From: Bordetella parapertussis
GTDB lineage: Bacteria > Pseudomonadota > Gammaproteobacteria > Burkholderiales > Burkholderiaceae_C
Assembly: GCA_945901125.1 (NCBI GenBank)
Contig: CAMDKD010000008.1
Location: 19,016 to 83,015, forward strand
Direction of reading: 5' to 3'
Length of the DNA: 64,000 nucleotides
The notes beneath the pieces are model-generated. The model was not told the DNA's origin, searched no databases, and was given only the letters and a program-made list of their open reading frames with translations. Made by a program: the position numbers and the translations under genes. Positions 1 to 7,536 of the stretch are shown here, in pieces. How positions within the stretch are numbered: the first letter of the stretch is position 1; the number at the start of each line of letters is the position of its first letter.

Positions 1-130
1 CAGTGAGTGCAGCGAAGCCGAGAATACGACCGCCCTTGACCACTTTGGTGACGCGGTTGACCGCGATCATTTTTTCCTTCAGACCGTCGTCACGACTGTC
101 GTCTTGCATTTTTGCTTGAACTTTTGCCAT
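1..130 (-). CDS. rpsE: 30S ribosomal protein S5, N-terminal part (cut by window edge)
   Basis: Only the first 43 codons are present, read leftward from the ATG at 128-130; the rest lies beyond position 1. The visible residues begin MAKVQAKMQDD and contain AVNRVTKVVKGG, the typical start of bacterial S5, a small-subunit protein needed for accurate decoding. It follows rplR with a 17-nt gap, the normal spc order. The identification rests on the N-terminus and on position, and nothing can be said about the C-terminal domain. Confidence 0.95.
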   Translation of the reverse strand, partial: MAKVQAKMQDDSRDDGLKEKMIAVNRVTKVVKGGRILGFAALT

Positions 131-147
131 GTTGTTATCCGTGTCGG

Positions 148-513
148 TTAGAACTGCAGGCCGGCAGCGCGCGCGGCATCTGCCAATGTTTTGACGCGAC
201 CGTGGTAGGCGAAGCCTGAACGGTCGAAAGCGACTTTTTCCACACCGGCGGCTTTGGCTTTTTCAGCAATGCGCTTGCCGATGACTTCAGCTGCAGCCTG
301 GTTGCCGCCTTTGCCGACCGCACCCAAGGCTTGACGAACTTCGGATTCGGCGGTAGAAGCAGTGGCGATGATTTTGGTGCCATCGCCGGAAATGACGCTG
401 GCATAAATATGTAAGTTGGTGCGGTTGACCATCAAACGCGCAACGCCATGGGTGGCGATACGGATACGGGTTTGACGCGAACGACGCAGACGCTGCTGTT
501 TTTTGCTTAGCAT
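148..513 (-). CDS. rplR: 50S ribosomal protein L18
   Basis: The 121-residue product has the usual L18 length. It starts MLSKKQQRLRRSRQTRIR and contains ASVISGDGTKIIATAST and FDRSGFAYHGRVK in the C-terminal half, the parts of L18 that contact 5S rRNA. L18 carries 5S rRNA, with L5 (also encoded here), into the large subunit. It sits between rplF and rpsE as in other spc operons, with short gaps on both sides, so it is co-transcribed. Nothing unusual was seen. Confidence 0.97.
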   Translation of the reverse strand: MLSKKQQRLRRSRQTRIRIATHGVARLMVNRTNLHIYASVISGDGTKIIATASTAESEVRQALGAVGKGGNQAAAEVIGKRIAEKAKAAGVEKVAFDRSGFAYHGRVKTLADAARAAGLQF

Positions 514-524
514 GTTGCAGCTCC

Positions 525-1058
525 TTATTTCTTCTTGGTCTCTTTGATCGTGATCTTTTCGTCCGAGTAACGGATGCCTTTGCCTTTGTAGGGCTCGGGT
601 GGACGAACAGCGCGAATTTCAGCGGCAATCTGACCGACACGTTGGCGGTCAGCGCCTTTGATGATGACCTCGGTCGGCGTCGGTGTTTCGACCTTGATGC
701 CCGAGGGCATGTCGATATTGACCGGGTGTGAATAACCGACAGCCAGATTCAGCTTGGCACCTTGGGCGGCGGCTTTGTAGCCCACGCCGACCAGGTTGAG
801 TTTTTTCTCAAAGCCTTTGGTGACACCAACGACCATGTTGTTGACCAGTTGGCGCAAAGTGCCGCTCATGGCATTGGCTTCACGGGATTCGTCGGCAGCT
901 TCGAAAGTCATGCTTTCGCCCTGGCGAACCACTTTGACCAAAGCATTATTGGCAATAGAGAGTTGACCACCGGCGCCTTTGACGCTGATGTGTTGTTCGT
1001 TCATGGTCACGTCCACTCCTGATGGAATGGTGACAGGCATTTTGGCAACGCGGGACAT
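525..1058 (-). CDS. rplF: 50S ribosomal protein L6
   Basis: The 177-residue protein has the standard L6 length and begins MSRVAKMPVTIP. The C-terminal RNA-binding part shows the family signature PPEPYKGKGIRY near residues 153-164. L6 binds 23S rRNA near the sarcin-ricin loop and the factor-binding site. The gene is 13 nt downstream of rpsH and 11 nt upstream of rplR in the same operon. Start choice is unambiguous because the N-terminus matches the family. Confidence 0.97.
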   Translation of the reverse strand: MSRVAKMPVTIPSGVDVTMNEQHISVKGAGGQLSIANNALVKVVRQGESMTFEAADESREANAMSGTLRQLVNNMVVGVTKGFEKKLNLVGVGYKAAAQGAKLNLAVGYSHPVNIDMPSGIKVETPTPTEVIIKGADRQRVGQIAAEIRAVRPPEPYKGKGIRYSDEKITIKETKKK

Positions 1059-1071
1059 CTGTGTTTCTCCC

Positions 1072-1467
1072 TTAAGCCACGTAGCAAAGAACTTCGCCGC
1101 CCACGCCGGTGGCGCGTGCTTTGCGATCGGTCATGACACCTTTGGGGGTGGTGACAATCGCCACACCCAAGCCGTTCATCACCTGCGGAATGGCATCATG
1201 CCCTTTGTAAACACGCAATCCGGGGCGTGACACGCGCTCTATGCGCTCGATCACGGGACGGCCTGCGTAATACTTCAGGGAAATTTCCAGTTCGGATTTG
1301 CCGGCATCGGTTTTGACGTGAAAGCCGTCGATATAGCCCTCTTCCTTCAACACCTGGACGATGGCAATTTTGACCTTGGACGATGGCACCGACACTGTCG
1401 GCTTGGCCACCATTTGCGCGTTACGGATACGCGTCAACAGGTCGGCAATGGGATCACTCATGCTCAT
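1072..1467 (-). CDS. rpsH: 30S ribosomal protein S8
   Basis: A 131-residue protein starting MSMSDPIADLLTRIRNAQ, the usual beta-proteobacterial S8 N-terminus. The C-terminus carries TTPKGVMTDRKARATGVGGE, typical of S8. S8 binds the central domain of 16S rRNA; in enteric bacteria it is also the translational repressor of the spc operon through a site near rplE, but I did not identify such a site here. A second in-frame Met two codons downstream could serve as start. Confidence 0.97.
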   Translation of the reverse strand: MSMSDPIADLLTRIRNAQMVAKPTVSVPSSKVKIAIVQVLKEEGYIDGFHVKTDAGKSELEISLKYYAGRPVIERIERVSRPGLRVYKGHDAIPQVMNGLGVAIVTTPKGVMTDRKARATGVGGEVLCYVA

Positions 1468-1487
1468 ATTGAATTTCTCCTGCCTGC

Positions 1488-1793
1488 TTACCAGCTGGCT
1501 TTGGTGATGCCGGGAATATTGCCTGCGAAGGCCATTTCACGGATCTTGGCGCGACCCAAACCAAATTGACGGAAGGTGCCACGAGGGCGACCGGTGATGG
1601 CACAACGATTGCGCTGGCGCGTGGGATTGGCATTGCGCGGCAGCTTTTGCAATTCCAGACGGGCAGCTGAACGCTCTTCGTCGCTGCGCTTGAAGTCGGT
1701 TGAAATTGCTTTCAGTTCCGCGTGTTTTTTCGCGTACTTGGCGACCAGTTTGTCACGCTTGAGCTCGCGCTCGATCAAAGCTACTTTAGCCAC
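1488..1793 (-). CDS. rpsN: 30S ribosomal protein S14
   Basis: The reading frame extends further upstream, but homology to S14 begins at VAKVALIEREL, so a GTG start at 1791-1793 is chosen, giving 101 residues, the length of the longer zinc-free S14 type. The C-terminal motif CAITGRPRG followed by FGLGRAKIRE is diagnostic. The zinc-binding CxxC pairs of the short S14 form are absent. The gap to rplE is 8 nt. S14 helps assemble the 30S head. Confidence 0.94.
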   Translation of the reverse strand: MAKVALIERELKRDKLVAKYAKKHAELKAISTDFKRSDEERSAARLELQKLPRNANPTRQRNRCAITGRPRGTFRQFGLGRAKIREMAFAGNIPGITKASW

Positions 1794-1801
1794 AGGGCAC
1801 C

Positions 1802-2341
1802 TCAGTTCTTGAACGGGAAACGGAAAGCAGCGAGCAGTGCTTTGCACTCATCGTCAGTCTTGGCCGTGGTGGTGATACTGATATTGAGACCGCGCAGGGC
1901 ATCAACCTTGTCGTACTCGATCTCGGGAAAAATGATTTGCTCTTTCACGCCGATGTTGTAGTTGCCGCGACCGTCAAACGCCCGGCCGGAAATGCCGCGA
2001 AAGTCACGCACACGGGGCAGGGCCACTGTGACGAAACGATCGAGGAATTCATACATGCGCACGCCGCGCAAAGTAACCATGCAACCAATGGGTTGCTGTT
2101 CGCGGATTTTGAAACCGGCGATGGCCTTGCGGGCTTTGGTGACCACGGGTTTTTGACCGGCGATTTTGGACAGGTCGCCGACAGCGTGTTCCATGACTTT
2201 TTTGTCGGCCACTGCTTCAGACACACCCATGTTCAAGGTGATCTTGGTCAGACGCGGAACTTCCATAGGAGATTTGTAGCCGAACTTGGCGGTCAAATCA
2301 GGAACCACTTTTTCACGATAGTGTTGTTGGAGTCGTGCCAT
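1802..2341 (-). CDS. rplE: 50S ribosomal protein L5
   Basis: A 179-residue L5. The frame opens two codons earlier, but MARLQQHYREKVVPDL is the family N-terminus, so the start is put at 2339-2341. Internal signatures LTKITLNMGVSEA and GRGNYNIGVKEQIIFPEI are characteristic. L5 binds 5S rRNA with L18 and contacts peptidyl-tRNA. The start lies 3 nt past the rplX stop, so translation of the two is probably coupled. Confidence 0.97.
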   Translation of the reverse strand: MARLQQHYREKVVPDLTAKFGYKSPMEVPRLTKITLNMGVSEAVADKKVMEHAVGDLSKIAGQKPVVTKARKAIAGFKIREQQPIGCMVTLRGVRMYEFLDRFVTVALPRVRDFRGISGRAFDGRGNYNIGVKEQIIFPEIEYDKVDALRGLNISITTTAKTDDECKALLAAFRFPFKN

Positions 2342-2343
2342 GT

Positions 2344-2664
2344 TCATGCAACCTTGATGACTTCGCCGCTGGACTTGAAGATGCGAACCTTCGAACCGTC
2401 GGAATTGATCTTGATGCCCACGCGATCGGCTTTGCCGGTGGTGGCGTTGTAAATGGCGACATTGGACTGGTGGATAGGCATGGTTTTGTCAACAATGCCA
2501 CCGGTGGTGCCGGCCATGGGATTGGGCTTGGTGTGCTTTTTCACCATATTGATGCCGTCGATGACAAGGTGCGAGTCGTCTTGGCGCAGAGTAATCGTGC
2601 CACGCTTGCCTTTGTCGCGACCTGTGATGACGATGATTTCATCGCCTTTGCGTAATTTGTTCAT
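2344..2664 (-). CDS. rplX: 50S ribosomal protein L24
   Basis: The 106-residue product starts MNKLRKGDEIIVITGRDKGK, the KOW-type RNA-binding motif of L24. L24 is one of the two initiator proteins of 50S assembly and later lines the peptide exit tunnel. The gene follows rplN by 10 nt and precedes rplE by 2 nt, the order found in most bacteria. Length and sequence are ordinary. Confidence 0.97.
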   Translation of the reverse strand: MNKLRKGDEIIVITGRDKGKRGTITLRQDDSHLVIDGINMVKKHTKPNPMAGTTGGIVDKTMPIHQSNVAIYNATTGKADRVGIKINSDGSKVRIFKSSGEVIKVA

Positions 2665-2674
2665 GGTCGGGTCC

Positions 2675-3043
2675 TCAGAGAACTTCGGGGGCCAGGGAAA
2701 CGATCTTCATGAAGCGCTCGGTACGCAGTTCGCGCGTGACCGGTCCGAAGATACGCGTGCCTATGGGCTCGAGTTTGGCGTTAAGCAGCACGGCGGCATT
2801 GCTGTCAAATTTGACCAGCGAGCCATCGCCACGGCGAATGCCCTTGGCGGTACGAACCACCACGGCACTGTAAATCTCGCCTTTTTTGACACGGCCGCGC
2901 GGAGCAGCCTCCTTGATGCTTACTTTGATGATGTCGCCTACGCTGGCATAACGACGCTTGGATCCGCCGAGCACCTTGATGCATAAAACGGACTTCGCAC
3001 CGGTGTTGTCGGCGACCTCTAATCTGGATTCTGTCTGGATCAT
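2675..3043 (-). CDS. rplN: 50S ribosomal protein L14
   Basis: A 122-residue L14 beginning MIQTESRLEVADNTGAK; the frame extends about 50 codons upstream but that part has no L14 character, so the ATG at 3041-3043 is used. The signature VKKGEIYSAVVVRT is present. L14 forms an intersubunit bridge. It is the first spc gene here: upstream lie about 220 bp and divergent glpK rather than rpsQ/rpmC, so the S10 operon is not contiguous in this window. Confidence 0.97.
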   Translation of the reverse strand: MIQTESRLEVADNTGAKSVLCIKVLGGSKRRYASVGDIIKVSIKEAAPRGRVKKGEIYSAVVVRTAKGIRRGDGSLVKFDSNAAVLLNAKLEPIGTRIFGPVTRELRTERFMKIVSLAPEVL

Positions 3044-3192
3044 TTCTGTTTCCCAACTTGTACCGCATCTGCCCGGCCCACAATAGGCTGTTACATATAC
3101 GATCAGTCTTGGGCCCGTCATCTGCACTGCAAACCATTTGCTGTGCATTTGTTTGGGCGTGATTCCCTGCCTTTTGAAAAGCAGAGCCAGCA

Positions 3193-3221
3193 ATTATGGC
3201 ATAGTTTGAAGCCGCTTTGAA
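3193..3221 (-). promoter_or_regulatory. Candidate sigma-70 promoter for the spc operon
   Basis: On the minus strand TTCAAA (3216-3221, 4 of 6 to the -35 consensus) and CATAAT (3193-3198, 5 of 6 to the -10 consensus) are separated by exactly 17 bp. It would give a leader of about 140 nt before rplN. This fits the need for a promoter where the ribosomal cluster starts next to a divergent gene. It is a by-eye match without mapping data. Confidence 0.5.
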
Positions 3222-3265
3222 GAATTTTCGAAGCATTTTCTGTGTTTGGACTCAAAAGAGTACTT

Positions 3266-4747
3266 ATGAAGTATTTATTAGCCATGGACCAGGGCACTTC
3301 CAGTTCACGCAGCCTGGTCTTCAGCGAGCATGGCGACATCGTCGCCAGCGCGCAACAGGAATTGACGCAAATTTACCCGCAACCTGGCTGGGTGGAACAC
3401 GACCCGCAGGACATCTGGCTCAGCCAGTTGGCGACGGCGCGCCAGGCCTTGGCGTCTGCCGGGATTGCCGCGACGGACATCGCCGGTGTGGGCATCACCA
3501 ACCAGCGCGAAACCACACTGCTGTGGCGACGCGACAACGGCCAGGCCTTGCACAACGCCATCGTCTGGCAGGACCGCCGCACCGAACCCGCTTGCAAGCG
3601 CTTAAGAGAAGCCGGCCACGCGCCCTTGGTACAGCAAAAAACCGGCTTGCTGATAGACGCTTATTTTTCCGCCACCAAACTGCAATGGCTGCTCGACCAT
3701 GTGCCCGGCGCGCGCGCCATGGCCGAGCGCGGCGAACTCGCTTTCGGCACTGTAGACACCTGGCTGCTGTGGCAATTGAGCGGCGGCGCGGTGCACGCCA
3801 CCGATGTCAGCAACGCCTCGCGCACGATGTTGTTCAACATACACACCAACGACTGGGACAACGAGTTGCTGGAATTGTTCAATATCCCGCACCGGGTTTT
3901 GCCCCGGGTGCAGCCGTCTGCCGGTCTCTTCGCTCACACACAAGCTGAATGGCTGGGCGCGGCTTTGCCCGTCAGCGGTATGGCGGGCGACCAACAAAGC
4001 GCCTTGTTTGGGCAAGCCTGTTTCAGCGCCGGTCAGGTGAAAAACACTTACGGCACCGGTTGCTTCATGCTCATGCATACCGGCGTCGAATGCCAAACCA
4101 GCCACAACGGTTTGATCACCACCAGCGCCGCGCAAACAAACGCGACGCCCGCCTATGCGCTAGAGGGCAGCGTGTTCATCGGCGGCGCGGTGGTGCAGTG
4201 GCTGCGCGATGGTTTGCACGCGTTTGACCAAAGCGCCGACGTGCAAGCGCTGGCCGCTTCGGTGCCGGACGCAGCCGGCGTGGTGCTGGTGCCTGCGTTC
4301 ACGGGGCTGGGTGCGCCGTATTGGCAGGCCGATGCGCGCGGCACCATGACGGGTTTGTCGCGCGGTACCACGATGGCGCACATTGCCCGCGCCGCGCTGG
4401 AGAGCATCGCCTTTCAAAGCACGGCCTTGCTGCACGCCATGAACCGGGACGCCGCGCAATCGGTCACCGAATTGCGGGTGGACGGCGGTGCCTGTGTCAA
4501 CGATTTGCTGATGCAGTTCCAAGCGGATTTATTAGGCATACCGGTGCTCAGGCCGGTGGTGATTGAAACCACCGCACTTGGCGCGGCTTATCTGGCGGGT
4601 TTGGGCGCAGGTCTTTACCAAAGCCCGCAGCAACTCAGCTCGCATTGGCGGGTAGAGCGCGCCTTTGAGCCGACCATGTCGCGCGACCAAGCCGCCGCCC
4701 GGATGGCCGCCTGGGACAAGGCGGTACGCCAGACCGTGGCCGCTTGA
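3266..4747 (+). CDS. glpK: Glycerol kinase
   Basis: The 493-residue protein begins MKYLLAMDQGTSSSRS, the FGGY-family phosphate-binding loop, which fixes the start eight codons inside the open frame. Further signatures include TNQRETTLLW, NAIVWQDRRT and GDQQSALFGQ. It phosphorylates glycerol to sn-glycerol 3-phosphate in the cytoplasm. No glpF or glpD is nearby; the gene stands alone between the ribosomal operon and proC. Length equals that of E. coli GlpK. Allosteric control by fructose 1,6-bisphosphate, known in enterics, cannot be judged here. Confidence 0.95.
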   Translation: MKYLLAMDQGTSSSRSLVFSEHGDIVASAQQELTQIYPQPGWVEHDPQDIWLSQLATARQALASAGIAATDIAGVGITNQRETTLLWRRDNGQALHNAIVWQDRRTEPACKRLREAGHAPLVQQKTGLLIDAYFSATKLQWLLDHVPGARAMAERGELAFGTVDTWLLWQLSGGAVHATDVSNASRTMLFNIHTNDWDNELLELFNIPHRVLPRVQPSAGLFAHTQAEWLGAALPVSGMAGDQQSALFGQACFSAGQVKNTYGTGCFMLMHTGVECQTSHNGLITTSAAQTNATPAYALEGSVFIGGAVVQWLRDGLHAFDQSADVQALAASVPDAAGVVLVPAFTGLGAPYWQADARGTMTGLSRGTTMAHIARAALESIAFQSTALLHAMNRDAAQSVTELRVDGGACVNDLLMQFQADLLGIPVLRPVVIETTALGAAYLAGLGAGLYQSPQQLSSHWRVERAFEPTMSRDQAAARMAAWDKAVRQTVAA

Positions 4748-4791
4748 TCGACAATCCCGCTGCGGCGATCTGCCGTCCACTGGCACAGACC

Positions 4792-5625
4792 ATGACAAAT
4801 TCCACTTCTTCACTTGTGCCCATGAGCTTGATAGGCGGGGGCAATATGGCCCAGGCCTTGATCACCGGCTGGCTTAAACAAGGCATGAACCCGTCTCAGA
4901 TTCATGTGGTGGATCCGCTGGCCGCCACCCGTGCGCATTTGCAACAGAGCTTGGGAGTGAATTGCCACGAACACGCAGGGCCTGAGCTGAGTGCATCGCG
5001 ACTCGTGGTCTGGGCGATCAAGCCGCAGGTATTCAAAGAAGTCGCCTTGTCTTTGAACGGTATGTTCCCGCAGGCTTTGCATCTGAGCGTGGCCGCCGGT
5101 GTGCGCAGTGACAGCATTGGTCGCTGGTTGGACACGCCAAGCGTGGTCAGAGCCATGCCCAATACGCCTGCTTTGGTCGGGCTCGGGCAAACCGGTTTGT
5201 TTGCCGGACCCGCTGTCAGCGCCTCACAACGCGAACACGTTCAAGCATTGATGCAAGCGGTCGGTCAATCGATTTGGGTGGAGCGCGAGGAATTGCTGGA
5301 CGCAGTCACCGCCTTGTCGGGCTCGGGCCCTGCCTATGTGTTTTATTTCATCGAAGCCATGACCAAGGCGGGGGTCAGCATGGGTTTAACACCTGAGCAA
5401 GCGCAGCAATTGGCGGTGGGTACGTTCACAGGCGCGGCTGAACTCGCCCACAGCAGCAGCGAGTCGCCTGAAGTTTTGCGCGAAAGGGTCACTTCCAAAG
5501 GCGGCACCACGTTCGCAGCCATTACCAGCATGCAAGATCACCACCTTGACCGCACGATTGCCCAAGCCATGCAAGCGGCCCACCAAAGGTCTATCGAAAT
5601 GGGTCAGCTGTTCGACCAAGCGTAG
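4792..5625 (+). CDS. proC: Pyrroline-5-carboxylate reductase
   Basis: A 277-residue protein starting MTNSTSSLVPMSLIGGGNMAQALI; the GGGNMA Rossmann motif, VVWAIKPQ, RAMPNTPALVG and the C-terminal signature ALSGSGPAYVFYFIEAM identify ProC. It reduces pyrroline-5-carboxylate to proline with NAD(P)H, the last step of proline synthesis. The ATG at 4792 was preferred over an upstream in-frame Met overlapping the glpK stop because the added residues look non-homologous. The Met at residue 11 is an alternative start. It may be co-transcribed with glpK. Confidence 0.94.
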   Translation: MTNSTSSLVPMSLIGGGNMAQALITGWLKQGMNPSQIHVVDPLAATRAHLQQSLGVNCHEHAGPELSASRLVVWAIKPQVFKEVALSLNGMFPQALHLSVAAGVRSDSIGRWLDTPSVVRAMPNTPALVGLGQTGLFAGPAVSASQREHVQALMQAVGQSIWVEREELLDAVTALSGSGPAYVFYFIEAMTKAGVSMGLTPEQAQQLAVGTFTGAAELAHSSSESPEVLRERVTSKGGTTFAAITSMQDHHLDRTIAQAMQAAHQRSIEMGQLFDQA

Positions 5626-5670
5626 CCCTCTTTGCAACCGCGCTGCTTTGGTGTGATCTGACAGGCCAAA

Positions 5671-6570
5671 CTAAACCAAAGGCGCGGCCAGGGTTTTCAA
5701 ATACAGCCCGCCGGCAATGCCCGCAAACACGGTCGCCCCCAGCCAATGGTTCATGCGGAAAGCGCGAAAACAGCCTTCGCGCTGGCGTTTGTAAATCATG
5801 CCGAAATGCCAAAACGCTTGCACAACAGCAATCTCAATCGAAAACCACTGCGGCCAGCCCAAGTTCAGCGGTTTGAGCAACAACAACATGCCCAGCAAAT
5901 ACAACACATAAAACGCCATGACCGCCGCCACGTCGTATTTGCCCAAGGTGATCGCCGAGGTTTTCATGCCAATGCGCAAATCGTCATCCCGGTCCACCAT
6001 GGCGTATTCGGTGTCATAGGCCAGCACCCAAAACACATTGATACACAACAAGGCCCAGGCCAGCGGCGGCACCGCCTGCCACACACCCTCGAATGTCAAC
6101 GGCCCGCCGTTGACCGCAGCAAACGCCATGGGAATGCCAAAGCTAAAAGCAATGCCGAGTACCGCTTGCGGCATGGCGACATAGCGTTTGGCATAGGGGT
6201 AGGCCAAGGTGACGGCCAAAGCCGCAAATGACCAGACCACGGCCACTGCATTGGTGGTCAGCACCAGGCCGAAGGCGCACAAAGCCAGCACTGCACCCGC
6301 CGTCAACGCTTGGCGCACCGTCAACGCACCAGAGGTCACCGGTCGATTGGCCGTGCGTTTCACATGCTTGTCAAACTCGCGGTCGGCCACATCATTGATA
6401 CAGCAACCGGCGCTGCGCATGAGCACCGTGCCCAGCACAAACACGGTGAGCAAATGCCAGCCGGGAAATCCGCCCGCCGCCAGCCACAGCGCGCTCAGAC
6501 TGGGCCACAGCAACAGCAGCCAACCGGCGGGCCGGTTCCATCGGATCAGGTCTAAGTAATGCTTGATCAT
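5671..6570 (-). CDS. ubiA: 4-hydroxybenzoate polyprenyltransferase
   Basis: A 299-residue integral membrane protein with seven to nine hydrophobic segments. The first Asp-rich motif NDVADREFDKHVKR (about residues 59-72) followed by RTANRPV, and the second YDTEYAMVDRDDD, are the prenyl-diphosphate and magnesium-binding sites of UbiA. It attaches the polyprenyl tail to 4-hydroxybenzoate in ubiquinone synthesis. Its start overlaps the oxyR stop by 4 nt (ATGA), so it is translationally coupled to oxyR. Confidence 0.95.
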   Translation of the reverse strand: MIKHYLDLIRWNRPAGWLLLLWPSLSALWLAAGGFPGWHLLTVFVLGTVLMRSAGCCINDVADREFDKHVKRTANRPVTSGALTVRQALTAGAVLALCAFGLVLTTNAVAVVWSFAALAVTLAYPYAKRYVAMPQAVLGIAFSFGIPMAFAAVNGGPLTFEGVWQAVPPLAWALLCINVFWVLAYDTEYAMVDRDDDLRIGMKTSAITLGKYDVAAVMAFYVLYLLGMLLLLKPLNLGWPQWFSIEIAVVQAFWHFGMIYKRQREGCFRAFRMNHWLGATVFAGIAGGLYLKTLAAPLV

Positions 6571-7529
6571 GACAAACGGGTCACGCCGGGCAATTCGCTG
6601 GCGACAATGGCATTGCGCAAAGCGGCGATGGCTTCATAACGCGTGAAACTGCGCCGCCAGGCCAGCACCACACGCCGTGTTGGCGGCGCGTCGTTGCCTT
6701 CGACAATCGGCAGATAACGCACATAGGTGTCCAATGATTTTTTCTTTTTGCCCGTGGACAACAAGGCGTCTTTGGGCACACTGAGCCTGGGCACCACGGT
6801 CACGCCCATGCCTGCGGCCACCATGTGTTTGATGGTTTCCAGCGACGAGCCTTCAAAGCTTTTGCGTATGCCTTCGGTGTCGTTGGAAAAGCGCGCGAAC
6901 TCGGGGCAGACTTCGAGCACATGGTCGCGGAAACAATGGCCGTTGCCCAACAGCAGCATGGTCTCGGCTTTGAGTTCGGTGGCGCTGATGGACTCGCGCC
7001 CGGACAGCGGGTGGTTGCTAGGTAAGGCCGCCATGAACGGCTCGTCGTACAAAGCCGCGACGGCTAAACCGGTGTCGGGAAACGGCTCAGCCATGATGGC
7101 GCAATCTATCTCGCCGGTGCGCAGCATTTCCAGCAATTTGACGGTGAAGTTTTCTTGCAGCATCAGCGGCATTTGCGGCGACATGTCTATGCTGTGACGC
7201 ACCAGTTCGGGCAACAAATAGGGCGCGATGGTGTAGATCACGCCTAAGCGCAGCGGACCGGCCAGCGGGTCTTTGCCGCGCTTGGCAATCTCTTTGATGT
7301 TGGCTGCTTGCTCGAGCACGCTTTGCGCCTGGCGGATGATGTCTTCGCCCAGCGGCGTCACCGCCACTTCGTTGGCGCTGCGCTCAAACAACTTGACCTG
7401 CAATTCCTCTTCCAGATTTTTGATGCCGACCGACAGCGTGGGCTGGGACACAAAGCAGGCAACGGCAGCGCGGCCAAAATGCTTTTCGCGTGCCACGGCA
7501 ACGATGTATTTCAGTTCGGTCAGGGTCAT
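6567..7529 (-). CDS. oxyR: LysR-type peroxide sensor OxyR
   Basis: A 320-residue LysR regulator with an N-terminal winged helix (about 1-60: HFGRAAVACFVSQPTLS). Starting at MTLTELKYIV, the two redox cysteines fall at residues 199 and 208 in GHCFRDHVLEVC, the same numbers as in E. coli OxyR, which supports both the start and the identity. It activates hydrogen-peroxide defence genes when the disulfide forms. It lies in a recG-oxyR-ubiA run, 7 nt after recG and overlapping ubiA. No catalase or ahp gene is adjacent. Confidence 0.93.
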   Translation of the reverse strand: MTLTELKYIVAVAREKHFGRAAVACFVSQPTLSVGIKNLEEELQVKLFERSANEVAVTPLGEDIIRQAQSVLEQAANIKEIAKRGKDPLAGPLRLGVIYTIAPYLLPELVRHSIDMSPQMPLMLQENFTVKLLEMLRTGEIDCAIMAEPFPDTGLAVAALYDEPFMAALPSNHPLSGRESISATELKAETMLLLGNGHCFRDHVLEVCPEFARFSNDTEGIRKSFEGSSLETIKHMVAAGMGVTVVPRLSVPKDALLSTGKKKKSLDTYVRYLPIVEGNDAPPTRRVVLAWRRSFTRYEAIAALRNAIVASELPGVTRLS

Positions 7530-7536
7530 GGTGTGT

